NCBI RefSeq assembly: GCF_033568475.1
Contig: NW_027331831.1
Coordinates: 12,276,001-12,340,000, forward strand
DNA: 64,000 nt
Reading direction: 5' to 3'
Source: Henckelia pumila
Lineage: Eukaryota > Streptophyta > Magnoliopsida > Lamiales > Gesneriaceae
A program made the translations under genes and the position numbers. This document shows positions 9,438 through 20,800 of the stretch, in pieces. Numbering within the stretch: the stretch's first letter is position 1; each line of letters starts with the position of its first letter. The notes beneath the pieces are model-generated. The model was not told the origin of the DNA. It ran no database searches and worked only from the letters and a program-made list of their open reading frames with translations.

Positions 9438-12174
9438 CTAAGGGACATCTTGCCTTTGTCGTTCGGTGTCAACTGATTTTCTGGATACTTCCTTCTTTTT
9501 GACATCACCATGGTTGAGATGAGAGATGATCTCTCCAAGTTGTGCACCGATAGTGGTTTGGAAGGAGTCAATATGATCAGTCAAGTCTGCTTGAAGAACT
9601 GAGATATGCATCGAGGTGTGCTCATTTTTACGACGAACAGTTTGGGACACTTGTTCGGCAACGGTATCCATGGCTCGAATATTGCGTTCCTTGTAGTTTT
9701 TCAGTTCGGTGACGCATCTGCCAACTTCAAAATATAGACTGTTGAGACGAGACATAATTGCTGATCTAGAGCTTTCAGTACCACCATTTTGTCCTTGGAT
9801 GCGATTGCTAAGACTCTGTGTTGTAGAGCGAAGTTCGTCTATGATGCGTTCCAAAGCATAAGTCGAGGATTATGGTTCATCAACCGAAGCTGAGGCAAGT
9901 TTTTCAAAGTCGCTGCCAGAAACTTTGAGCGTGATTACTTGATCTTCGGTGGTAGTCTTAACAGGGGATGAGGTAGTGTGCTCAGCAAGTGATGGCGTTG
10001 TGGTTGTGTTGTTCAATGAGTAGGATTGCTTGATCCTTATCGTCTGATCAACTGGACTGAATGGACTAGTAGGCTGCGATTCTTCAGTAGTCGGTTGAGG
10101 AGAGGAGTCAGCAGAATGAATCTCATGAAGATGAGATGTAGGCTGAACTTCATCTAATTCAGTTAACGATTTCAAAACGTCTGATACCGAAGTAAGTGGG
10201 ATCTCAGGAAGAGAGTCGTCAGCAACTGATGTAATTGGTTGGATCAGTGGAGGTTCTGAAGCAGTAGCGGTACATGATGTCGTTGGTTCGTCAGAGGTGG
10301 AAACAAAAGAAAAGTATGTCGACGGACATTCTTCTTGCGCTACAATGAAGTCTTGTTCCTCTGAGGTGAATATGAAGTCAGGAGGTTTTGAGTTATCGTG
10401 AGAATACAAAATTGAAATCATCGCCTAAACTTCTTCCCGGTACATTCGCTGGTACTCTTCGGTTGGGTGAGGTATGAAGTGCTTCAGCCGATATTCCCGT
10501 AACAAGGTGTCAGTGAAATCTACTGACTGTTTGAGATGCAAGATGACTTCACTATCATCCTTGGTTGTCTTGCTCATCGGTTGATAGTGATGTTCTCGTT
10601 GAAATAGAATGTATCGGGTGAGGTTGTCGCGGAGTTGGACATCAACCAACTTATATCTGCTGAGAGCAATTTCAAAATGAGAAGTTGCTATAAGGATGAA
10701 CATTTTCTCTTCTAACCTGGAGAGGTATGCCAACTTGTTCTCGTGAAAAATTTGAGAGTATGAGACGTTGAAGCAATAGTTCATCCATTCATCAAATTCT
10801 TGAAGTCTAAAGAGCACAGCTTTGAGAATTCCGGAGATGATGAGTAAGACTTCAAATTTTCCAACAGATGGGGCTTTTGGATGTGGTATGAAAATTCCTT
10901 TGCCTTTGCCTTTGCCTTTGCCTTGAACGTCGGTCGAGGTTCTGTTGAAAGCTGTGGCTAAGGGCTCAGAGAGAGTGATTCCTTTGAGTGAAGGAACCGG
11001 AGTGTTGACAATTGGATCTTGAGCTCTGAGGATTGTATTACTAATGATCGAGACTGCATTGAATGATGAAGAAGATATTGCTACGGAGATTGGTGCAACA
11101 GTAACTGTAGTGCTTTAAGCTGGCTCGGATGTCGGCTGAGGGATATAAGTTGTCTGAGTAGCAAGATTCATTGATGCGGAGACTGCTATGGTATCTGCTG
11201 TCACAAGAGAGGTTGGAGTGTGAACAGTTGATAGCAACTTTATTCTCTTAGGTTTCGGTTGAGATGGCTTTAGAGTTGTTTTCTTCTTTGGAGAAGGAGA
11301 GGAGCCACCGAAGACTTGAACCAAAGGAGCATTGTCACTTGCATCATCATCTAGATCTGAGTCAACATTTATAGTGCACATTCTGATTCGAGAGCGCTTC
11401 TGTTGAAGAGTTGTAGCTCCCATGGCAACTTGTTGTTTTTCTGCTTCGATTTCCCGTTTGATGGTCCTAAGTTGATCAGCAGTTAATTGATTATTTTTCA
11501 AGAATAACGGGATGGTAACCGCATTGAGCCATTTGGAGACATGCAAGGCTTCAAAACTGGAGGAGTCCACACCTAAGGCTGCAAGAAGATGAAAAATTTT
11601 TAGTGCAAAGCCTTCGGATTGTCCTTTGCCTCAAATCATCTCACAAAGAGTAGAGTAGAGAATGGACGACTAGTTGAAGGTCAGCTGAGAGGCAATGGAG
11701 GCCATGTACTGAAATTTTTTGAGTGATCTTGTCATAAGATCCAGCTTTGGCCAAAAGTGTTTTTGCTACAATGTTGGCTAGAAATCGATATGCGGGCTTC
11801 AGGCTTTGTTTGAGACCATTAACTTTAATAGGTGCGCCATCCAATGTGAACTGAGCTGCCTAGTGAGATGCATTCCCGTCAAGTAGATCTGCGCATTTCA
11901 TCAAACCACTGGTGGGAAACCCAAAATTTTCACCAAAGAAGTGTTGATTGAATTCTATTTTTTGTCCCTTGATGATGCAAACGATGCTTCCATGATGCAA
12001 TTCGACGGATTCGAAGAATTCCTTGACTAGATCGTAGTCCACGGTAGCGCTAGAACTGAGAAACTTGTGAAACCCTGATGCTTCAATCATGTGGAACATT
12101 GCAGAAATTTCTGCATTTTTGATGGAGTGGATTTCGTCAAAGTTGATTCCCAGGCATGTTTTCTGGATAGACAT
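9438..12174 (-). pseudogene. Env-like gene of the SIRE-like element, broken
   Basis: Reading starts at MSIQKTCLGINFDEI (12174). The first 170 residues have the look of the plant-transposon-protein domain found in SIRE/Maximus env-like ORFs (LVKEFFESVEL, FNQHFFGENFGFP, RFLANIVAKTLLAKAGSYDK). A stop lies at about 11857 and a frameshift near 11715. Further fragments follow at 11570-11115, 10817-10425, 10421-9870 and 9854-9438. The middle is Ser/Thr/Pro-rich. A hexanucleotide run at 10902-10925 encodes Gly-Lys repeats. The last fragment is strongly helical (LRSTTQSLSNRIQ...; AEQVSQTVRRK) and probably a coiled coil. I see no convincing signal peptide or fusion peptide, so 'env-like' is only positional. 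Confidence 0.75.
10902..10925 (-). repeat. TTTGCC hexanucleotide repeat coding Gly-Lys
   Basis: Four tandem units within the env-like gene. On the minus strand they read GGCAAA and give an alternating Gly-Lys, basic segment, plausibly able to bind nucleic acid. Confidence 0.8.
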
Positions 12175-12393
12175 GTTGAAGAATTCTGAAATTAAGAAAT
12201 AAGATTAGTATTTGTGGAAGAGATTTGTAAAGAAATCGATACTCGAATTGTTGTGACTGATCTTCTGACATCTATGAGTGGCATTTCGGATACGCCGTCA
12301 GGTCCGAAAAGTATGATTTGACGTTTAAGCATATCAGTGGATAATGAATAGATACAATTGATATCTGCCGACCCTTCACCTTCCTTGGGTTCC

Positions 12394-12400
12394 TATAAAT
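12394..12400 (+). promoter_or_regulatory. TATA box in front of antisense ORF 1
   Basis: TTCCTATAAATATGAG on the plus strand, opposite to the element's own genes. TATAAAT ends 58 bp before the ATG at 12459, leaving a normal plant leader of about 30 nt. Confidence 0.55.
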
Positions 12401-12458
12401 ATGAGATTAACAAATCAGTAGGGAATCAAAATACACACATAAAATAGAGAAAAATAGG

Positions 12459-12887
12459 ATGCCGGGTCCAGGAGGAGAGTTGGTTGTGGAGTTCAACGCT
12501 GCTTTGACCAGGGTTAGATCTCGCGAGTATGAGGATACGGTGTTTGGCCAAGTTGTTGAAGAGTGGGAGGTATTTGAAGAGCTGCGTCTTTATCTCTCTG
12601 TTGTTCATCCATAGAGTCCGGTGGACCCTGAGAGAGACTATGCTGTCCAGATGCGGCATTATGAAGAAAAGCTGGGGTCGACTGATCCGGTGAAGATCTT
12701 CAGTCCGGAGGGCTTGTATTTGATCTTGCTCTACAATGAGCTTGAAGGACTGGAGCTTATCCGGTCAGAGGACATTGGCTACGTTCGTTCTCCTACCAGA
12801 GAGCTTACGTTCTTCATGCTTTCATGGAAGAATGCAGTAGAGAAAGAGATTGCTAAGGCAGTGTCAGCCTTTGAAGCTCTTATGTAA
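12459..12887 (+). pseudogene. Antisense ORF 1 of the SIRE-like element (unknown function)
   Basis: On the plus strand, between the env-like and RNase H regions, a frame runs from ATG 12459 (MPGPGGELVVEFNAALTRV) to TAA 12885. One TAG at 12612-12614 interrupts it; a C-to-T change in CAG would explain this. The product would have 142 residues: acidic and helical, with EEWEVFEELRLYL before the stop and LGSTDPVKIFSPEGLYLIL, LTFFMLSWKNAVEKEI after it. I do not recognise the family. It is transcribed, if at all, against the host element, from its own TATA box. The composition looks like coding sequence (varied residues, no low complexity). Antisense ORFs in this region are known for some plant LTR retrotransposons, but their role is not. 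Confidence 0.55.
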
Positions 12888-13297
12888 TCAACTTCTCCAT
12901 TAAAACTTATATTAGTATGAATGAAAATATTTTGCATATTTTTTCTGACCTGAGATGATTCTCTGTCATAAAAGATATAAGTAGCATATTCACTCATAAA
13001 TATTAATATTAATATTGATATCACACCTTTTCACGTAGCCGATGTCTGAATGTTAAGAGTGATGTGACTAAAAGGCGGATATTCATGAGTATGTAATGAA
13101 GATGAAATAAACTTAAAAATGAAACAGTAATCAGAAAAGTACGATGCAAAAAAAGCTTTCATTAAATGCCTAGTGCATAAATATCGGTAAAGTAGGCTTA
13201 TCAAAGGTCTGTGTCAATATTTTGTAAAGATATTCTCGATGGTTCAGTGCAGGTGACTATTGACCTACTGGACCTTTGACCTTCAGATTTTCTTGCC

Positions 13298-13305
13298 TAT
13301 AAATA
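13298..13305 (+). promoter_or_regulatory. TATA box in front of antisense ORF 2
   Basis: CTTGCCTATAAATATTG on the plus strand. TATAAATA begins 63 bp before the ATG at 13361, nearly the same spacing as for antisense ORF 1 (65 bp). Confidence 0.6.
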
Positions 13306-13360
13306 TTGTGCCTTAGACAAAATGGAAAATCACAACTTAGTTTAAGCAAATAAAATCACT

Positions 13361-13666
13361 ATGGATGAGTCTGATTTTGAAAGAAGAAAGACCGTTTATA
13401 GAAATAGAGTTATAGCAAGAGGCATGCGTATCTGGTTTCTTTTGGAGAAGATACGTCGCACCCTGCCAACTGGTTTAGCTCTCATGCATCCACGCATTGC
13501 TGAGGGGTTGTTGTGGTGCAAACTTACCTTACGAACTCAGAGCACTCAAGATATGTTGAGGCCTTCTGCTATGAGACTCTTGATGCTTTTGGCAAAGAGA
13601 GATGAAATGCAGAACATCTGCTTTGAGGATGATGTCTGCAGTGGTCAAGGTTCACTCACTCGCTAG
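13361..13666 (+). CDS. Antisense ORF 2 of the SIRE-like element (unknown function)
   Basis: An intact frame of 101 codons from ATG 13361 to TAG 13664. The protein begins MDESDFERRKTVYRNRV and is very basic in its first half (ERRK, RNRV, RGMR, EKIRR). The middle reads LPTGLALMHPRIAEGLLW and the C-terminal part is helical (AMRLLMLLAKRDEMQN). No known domain is recognised. The charge pattern suggests a nucleic-acid-binding or nuclear protein; this is inference. It lies 150 bp beyond the 3' end of the RNase H region and is convergent with pol. The leader has a TATA box and no upstream ATG between the predicted start site and 13361 other than the one in AAAATGG at 13320. Confidence 0.5.
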   Translation: MDESDFERRKTVYRNRVIARGMRIWFLLEKIRRTLPTGLALMHPRIAEGLLWCKLTLRTQSTQDMLRPSAMRLLMLLAKRDEMQNICFEDDVCSGQGSLTR

Positions 13667-13819
13667 ATGATTGAGTGAAGTCGAGAGATGAGAAGCAGAA
13701 TCTCTGCAGCTCATTACGAATATAGACGCAGAAAGGGGTTAATGTAAAATGCTTGATGCATCTATGTAAGAAAGTTATTTTAATGAAATGCAGTATTCCC
13801 CCTAAAATCATGCTTATCT

Positions 13820-15417
13820 TTAACTTAGTTCTATTAAGCCAAGTATATTGCGAAAATGAGAAAACTTAGCGTCCGGTAGTGGCTTGGTGAAAATATCTGA
13901 TGCATGCTGGTCAGTAGATATGTAAATCATTAGAATCTCCTTATTTAGCACTTGTTCTCGTATAAAGTGATGTCGTACATCAATGTGCTTTGTTCTTGAA
14001 TGCATCACGGGATTCTGAGTGATTGCGATTGCACTAGTGTTGTCGCAAAATATGGGGGCTTCACTAGATTGTATTCCATAGTCTCGAAGTTGTTGTTGTA
14101 CCCATAGTATTTGAGCACAGCAACTGCCAGCTGCTAGATATTTTGCTTCGGATGTAGAAGTGGCAATTGACGTTTGCTTCTTACTGAACCATGAAATAAG
14201 TCTGTCTCCCAGAAATTGACAAGATCCACTAGTACTTTTTCTATCAATCTTGCACCCTGAATAATCTGCATCTGAATAAAGTACAAGATTAAATTCTGAA
14301 TCTTTGGAATACCAAAGACCCACGTTTTTAGTACCCTTAAGGTATTTAATAATCCGTTTATCAGCTATATAGTGAGATTGTTTTGGTGCTGCTTGAAACC
14401 TTGCACAAAGGCATTCAACGAACATAATATCAAGCCTACTGGCCGTTAGGTAAAGTAATGAACCTATGAGACCTCAATACATTGTTACCTCAACTGGTGC
14501 TCCTGCCTCGTCATTATCAAGATTTATGGAAGCACTCATAGGAGTAGATATGGCAGAGCAATTCTCCATGCCAAACTTTTTGATGAGTTCTCTGGTGTAT
14601 TTAGCCTGATTTATGAAAATGTCATTTTCAAGTTGTTTTACTTATAGCCCGAGAAAGAAATTCAATTCGCCCATCATGCTCATCTCAAATTATTCCTGCA
14701 TTAACTTAGAGAACTTCTCGCATAAACGAGGATTAGTTGATCCAAATATGATATCATCGACATAGATTTGAACAAGCAAAATATGATCTCCTATAACAAA
14801 TTTAAAGAGAGTTTTGTCGACTGTTCCTATGACAAAGTTATGATCTAATAAGAATTGTGATAAGGTGTCATACCAAGCTCTTTTTGCTTGTTTTAAACTG
14901 TAAAGAGCTTTATCAAGCTTAAAAACATAATTAGGAGTCGAGGAACTGATAAAACCTGGTGGTTTCTCAACATACACTTCTTCTTGAAGTAGCCCATTGA
15001 GGAAAGCTGACTTAACATTCATTTGATAAACTTTGAAGTTTTTGTAAGAATTATAGGCAAGAAATATCATGATGGCTTCAAGTTTTGCTACTGGAGCGAA
15101 TGATTCTTCAAAGTCAATACCCTCATCTTGTCTAAATCCTTGAGCAACCAGTCTGGCTTTGTTTCTAATTACTGTCCCATCCTCATTTAGTTTGTTGCGA
15201 AACACCCACCTGGTGCCTATAATGTTTTGGTTCTCCGGTCGAGGAACTAAATTCCAAACTTTGTTTCTAGTGAACTGATTTACCTCCTCTTGCATTGTTT
15301 CAATCTAGCTAGCATCTTGTAAGGCTTCATGTATGTGCTTAGGCTCTAGCTGTGAAATAAAAGTTGCATGCAATAGTTCGTTAATCATTTGATTACGTGT
15401 ACGGAGAGGGAAAATAG
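13820..15417 (-). pseudogene. Reverse transcriptase and RNase H region of the SIRE-like element
   Basis: Read on the minus strand from the nested insertion. RT (15295-14690) has [24 protein letters not shown] and an intact YVDD near 14762. Motif A reads [11 protein letters not shown], with Asn in place of the catalytic Asp, so the enzyme cannot work. RNase H (14425-13820) has YSDADYSG and DIFTKPLP but SEAKY for the usual TEAEY. Three in-frame stops (about 15307, 14645 and 14478) sit where the family has Trp, Gln and Arg; each fits one C-to-T or G-to-A transition. Similarity runs up to 15417, where the inserted element begins. Confidence 0.9.
15413..15417. other. Target site duplication, left copy (AATAG)
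   Basis: AATAG directly before the LTR start TGTAAGAC and again directly after the second LTR at 24686-24690. This shows that the nested element inserted as one unit. Confidence 0.9.
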
Positions 15418-17825
15418 TGTAAGACCCGAAAATATTAAATTATTAATTACGGGATTTGAGAATTAAATTCCATATTATGGGCTACTATTGATTTGAGAAG
15501 TTATGGAAATGATAGATTTAATTTCCGAGCCGAAAATATTAATTTGAGAATTTTACGGGTTTTGGGAAGTAAATTCCGGGAATTCTTAAATTAAAAGAAT
15601 AAATATTCGATTTGAATATTTATGGAATTTAAGATTAAATTTCACATTTCGGGAATTAATATGATTATTTCGAAGATGAAACCCGATCAGAGACTGATTT
15701 GAAAATATCGGAGTTTGAAGGGCTGAAATGCAAAAGGCCGGGATTATTTGATTAATCCGAATTTATTTAATTTTAATTCGAGTATATTTAATTTGAGAAT
15801 ATTTAGAGTTTCGATTTTAATTTTAATATTCTTAAATTATTTTGGATTGAAATTGAATTAAAACGAAGGCCGAGGACTGAATTGCAATTAATGAAGACTT
15901 GAGGGACTAAATTGCAATTATGCAATACATATCCGATTTAATCAGATTGATACGTGTTATTTCATCTCAGAATTCAGAAAATAGAAGAAACATAACAGAG
16001 AGCCGAAACCCTCTCCATTTCTTTTAAAATTTTGATTTTCAAATCGCCGTAACTTTTGATCCGATCGTTCGATTTTGATTCCGAAAAGTGTTCTGGAATA
16101 CTTGCAATGAGGCCTTAGATTTGATGTAAGTATTTAATCATCTTGGCATGTTTTGAAGAACGAAATTTGGTAGAGATCAGTACTTTGGTATATGATCATG
16201 TTCTTGACTTGTTGTATCGTTTATTTTCGAAACCGGATCGAATATGGATTAAGGAATGAACTTGTTATGATGTCCAGCTTGTATTTGATATACTTAGCTG
16301 CTGTTATGAGGATTAGAATGATGTATTAATTATTTGGAATGGATGTATGAATTGGATTGAAGTTAAATAAGTTAGATTCGAATTTGATATTTCGTCGGTT
16401 ATCGATTTTTAATCGCTACGCCGTCGATTCGTGTTTTTGGACCGTTTTGATAGCCTATGACTGAGATGAGATGTTCTTTTAGATGTTATCGATGATATAG
16501 CAATTTTAATTCTCAGTTTCAGACTAGTTTCGAAGGCTAACAACTCACGACTCCGAGTTGTACTGAATAAGAAGAAGTTGAGATTTGAAATGATTTTGAA
16601 TGAATTTAGATTCATGATTGTGAACTGAATTTGAAATGATTGAATAGAATGAAGATTGATATGAATGTTTTAATGCTATGTTTCAGATTTGAAGCGTTCA
16701 AAACAGAAGAAATACGAAGGTATAATGACGACATCGAAAGTCAGGAATTTTGAAACTCAAGAACGATTCTTCTTGAGTTGTTCCGCCAAAATCACATACG
16801 TATTTATTGCTTTGATTTGATTTTAATGTTTTCGATCCATCCCAGGTAGTGGATTTTTGATTTTGAGTCGATATGATTTTGATACGATGATGATATGAAT
16901 TGATTCGATGCCAAGGTCGGAGGGTGACCTTATTTTCTAGCCCGAGAATGACTACGATAGATGGATATCCATGTCAAGATCGGATACGAATCTTGATGGC
17001 AACGATGATTTATGAATCAATTCTAAATCGAGATATGCGTTATTTACTCTATTTGTTGAGTCGAGTTAAATAGAGTCGATATGATTTATTTAACGCTTTT
17101 GATATGTTGCTTATACTGAGATGATTTCTCACCGGAGTTTATCCGGCTGTTGCTTTGTTTTGTATGTGTGCATTGCAACAGATGGGGCAGGAGCTAGTCT
17201 GAGATGACGTTGATAGCTCGGGAGCGAGATTTATCAAGTGTGGACTCGGGTTTAAGATGAAGAATGGTAGTTAGATAGCATCAAAATTGATAAACACTTA
17301 TATATTTGAAGCTCACATTGAGTCCTTGTGTAGCTTGCTCAATAAATGTTTATTATGTATTTGTTTGATGTAAGAATCGCATGATTTGAGGCTGAGGACT
17401 TGGTACATGTTTATATGTATATTTCCAGATTGTATACCATGTTTAGAATTAGATTTATGGTTGATTCATGCCATGGTTCCAAGTTTTTGACAGCAAAGAA
17501 TGTTTTGAGATTTTTCTGGAAATGGGTGCCGCTCGATCGGGTGCTTTTCACTGATCGAGCGAGGCTTGTTTTTATGGTCAGAAACTGGAATTTTTCTTGC
17601 TCACTCGATCGGTAGGATTTGACCGATCGAGCGAGACCAATATATATCCAGACCGAGAGCAGAGCAATTGTGCTCGCTCGATCGGCTGATTTTGTCCGAT
17701 CGAGCGAGGCTCCGGATTTAAAAAAAAAATTCTGCTCTTGATTTATTATTCTTTAATTGTTTGATTAATAGTTTAATGAATCATTAGTTGCTCTACGATG
17801 AGATTAGCAACCCGAGGTCCTCACA
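15418..17825 (+). repeat. 5' LTR of the nested element (2408 bp)
   Basis: Begins TGTAAGACCCG and ends GTCCTCACA. The first part is AT-rich. The last 300 bp contain three CTCGATCGG/CCGATCGAG hairpins. In the first 130 bp it differs from the second LTR at four sites, all transitions. Confidence 0.92.
17531..17708. repeat. Three GATCGAGC hairpins in the 5' LTR
   Basis: Inverted repeats at about 17531-17560, 17603-17634 and 17673-17708. Each has a CTCGATCGG stem arm, a loop of about 11-13 bases and the complementary arm. The same triplet lies in the other LTR at 24385-24563. Confidence 0.85.
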
Positions 17826-20800
17826 ACAGGTGGTATCAGAGAGTAGGTTCTGGACTGAGATAGAAGCTGAGCGGGGTAGAGTGAGTCACATGCATTTATA
17901 TTATTGCATGATTATGCAGTATTTGATTCGATGATTTAATAAATTGCATGTGCTCTTGATCTACTTTTGAAATTGAATTGATTAATTTACTGATTTATAA
18001 ATTTTCAAATTATTATCGATGTTATTATAAAAATTTCCCCGGGTGATGTAAGCACCCAGAATTGAAGAGAACAGTGTTCTTTGGGTGATGTAAGCACCCT
18101 AGATTGACAGCATAGTATGGCCAAACTGAACAGAATGGTATGGTCAGACTGAACAGAATTGTATGGCTCAGCTGAACGAAGTATTTCCAATGAAACAGAA
18201 CAGTACATCAGCGAAGGAATAGATATTATTGTAGGTAGAAGTTGGTTTGAAGAACTTGATCAGTTGTTCACATTTGTTTTGAAGATACAGATGAATATAG
18301 TATTAGATTGATTTAATAACAACTTCGAAACCTAGCAATCAGCTGATGAATTTTGATGAAAAAATGATAAGGCAGAGGTATATTGATTGTTGGTAAGTGC
18401 TTAGAACAGAACTTTGTTTATATTTCTTTGCCGCAACAGATAGAACTGATGAGAAAGAAAAATATACCCTGTAGACGCTGAATATTTTGAATTTTGAGGA
18501 TTGCCTTATTAGAATTTTCAAGCCTACTATGATTTTCTGAATTGTAGATGATAATAATGAATCTCACGATTGAGTTGTTTATTTATGACGAATAATTCGA
18601 AGATTATGTCTGAATAAATGTTGATGACTGAAACATTTTATGAAAGACATAGACAGAGCGAAGAAAACTGAAATTGAATGATGAAGCAGAAGAAATGAAA
18701 TTGTAGATATGTCACAGGATATGAGATAATCATAACTGACTGCAATTTTTCCTTCCAGAATAGATATGAAGTGAATGATATGCAAGTAATTCTTTAACTC
18801 TAGCGGACCGAGTCAGAAGTGTTTGGGTCTAAATGCAGAATATGTTAGAGATTATTACACTCATTGTGGAGGAAGATATCTGAACAAGCAGTGTAAAGAA
18901 AATTTAGGCAGATGTGCTAGAATCTGTTCGAAGAAACATAGATTCTAAGAAGATTCGAAATGAAAAACAGTTCCAGAAGTATACAGAGGATCAGAATGAA
19001 ATTGCACCTGAGAATGAACTTTCAGGTAACAGATTTATTTTGTTTTGACCTGTTTATTATTGGTGCAATAGATATATGATAACTGAAAGCTTATTATATG
19101 ATCACCTCTGTATCAGAAAAGAGAATTTGTGAATTGAGTTGAAGAATGAAACTATTGCTTCGATGAAATGAAATTGAACATGATGTTGTTCATATGTGAA
19201 ATATTTGGTTACGATGCATGATAGATGATGATACTGTAACCAAGTACTGATTAGTGATAGTTTCAGATTATTGAATCACTTGATTTTGTGATTTAACCAA
19301 TCAGTATGCTTTATGCTATACGAAGTACACGTTTACCTGAATATCTGAGTTGATTGGAAGCATGTATTCCGTGAAAATGAAGTAGAATTGATTCTTGATC
19401 AGAACTCGAGTTATTGAGGAGAAGTATGAATAGTCTGATCAAAGGAGAACTGAAATAGAATTGATGAATAGAAGAAACGATTGAATTAGATCAACAAGAA
19501 CATGATGTACATATGAATATGATGATAGTGATGGAATCTCGAATTAAGATTCTTTGATTTCGGTTAAGTGTAGATGATGTTTGATTACAAAAATATTCCG
19601 AAATCATCATTGATAGGTATGCCAATGAATAGAGATTACAGATATGTTCCAGTAAGAGTTTGACTTTAGTTTAAGTTGTGAACTGGAAGTCAATAGCGAA
19701 TTGATGAATTTATGAATTTATGAATTACCGACTTAGATTATGAACTGAATATTGATCTTGAGGTTTAGAAGATAGATGATAATATGAAAATCAGTTACAG
19801 ATGCGTTTTTTCTTTGATTATGCTGAATCGACTACATCAATTGGACATATAATTTTTGAAATGTTTGATTTCGAGTGGCTCTCCTTGTTTTGTTCATAGA
19901 GCCTGAGTGATTTACTCATTCTGAGTTATGTGATGCAAGTAAGTTATTTTCACTTTGCAGAGTTTGTTATCCAGACGATTTGATTTTGGATGACCTTGAT
20001 TGAGAGATTTTCTCAATCTTGATTTATTTCTTTTGATTTTGAGAATTATTGATCCTTTGATGATATTTCAGCGTATTTTAAGATTGTTGACTCGTAACTG
20101 ATAGAATAATTTGAATATGATCCATGATTTTTGGGTTAGATGATATGAATTGTCGGTATTTGGAGATAGAAATGAGAAATGAAATAGGCATCTGATGAAT
20201 TAATTCCAGATTTCTTTGTATTCTGGTTTGAATATTCAAACGAATATATCACCAATCAGAATGATTTTCGATTGGAAGTAAGCCAGAACTGTTCAGAATA
20301 TGAAAGAAACACAGAAAGTAAACTGAAGCGATGAGAATTCAGTAAAGAATGCCAGATTGAGATATGAATTGAAGCCTCAGATCAGAATGAATGAATTCTA
20401 TTATGATTGATTATCTGATTGTGCTTGATATTTCCGAAAAGAAATATCAGATTTTGAAGAAAATGCACAACAATGAATTTAAGATTCTTTCAATAATTGT
20501 TTTATCAGAAGATAAAGCAAACAGATGTACAGAATTAGTACGTTTTCGAAGTTAAACGTATAGAGAGTTTCTGATGAAGTTGAAAATCGTTGACCAGATG
20601 AGTTCAGTGATAGTTTAGAAACTCCAGAAATTGAAATGAGATTATGATTTGAAAGAATATTTTGCGAAACTACCATGATGAAACAGTATAGATGAGGTAA
20701 ACAGGTGGTAGTTATGAACAGATTTATTGAAATTACTGTATACGATGATCTGTTTGTATGATCAAATCACTGAATTGTGATTAGATTCGTTGCAATAAGA

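Noticed and set aside
12426-12659. Minus-strand frame opposite antisense ORF 1
   Set aside because: Shadow of the better supported plus-strand frame; no match to env or pol.
16409-16615. 68-codon minus-strand frame present twice (also at 23264-23470)
   Set aside because: Its duplication comes from the two LTRs; there is no sign of protein constraint.
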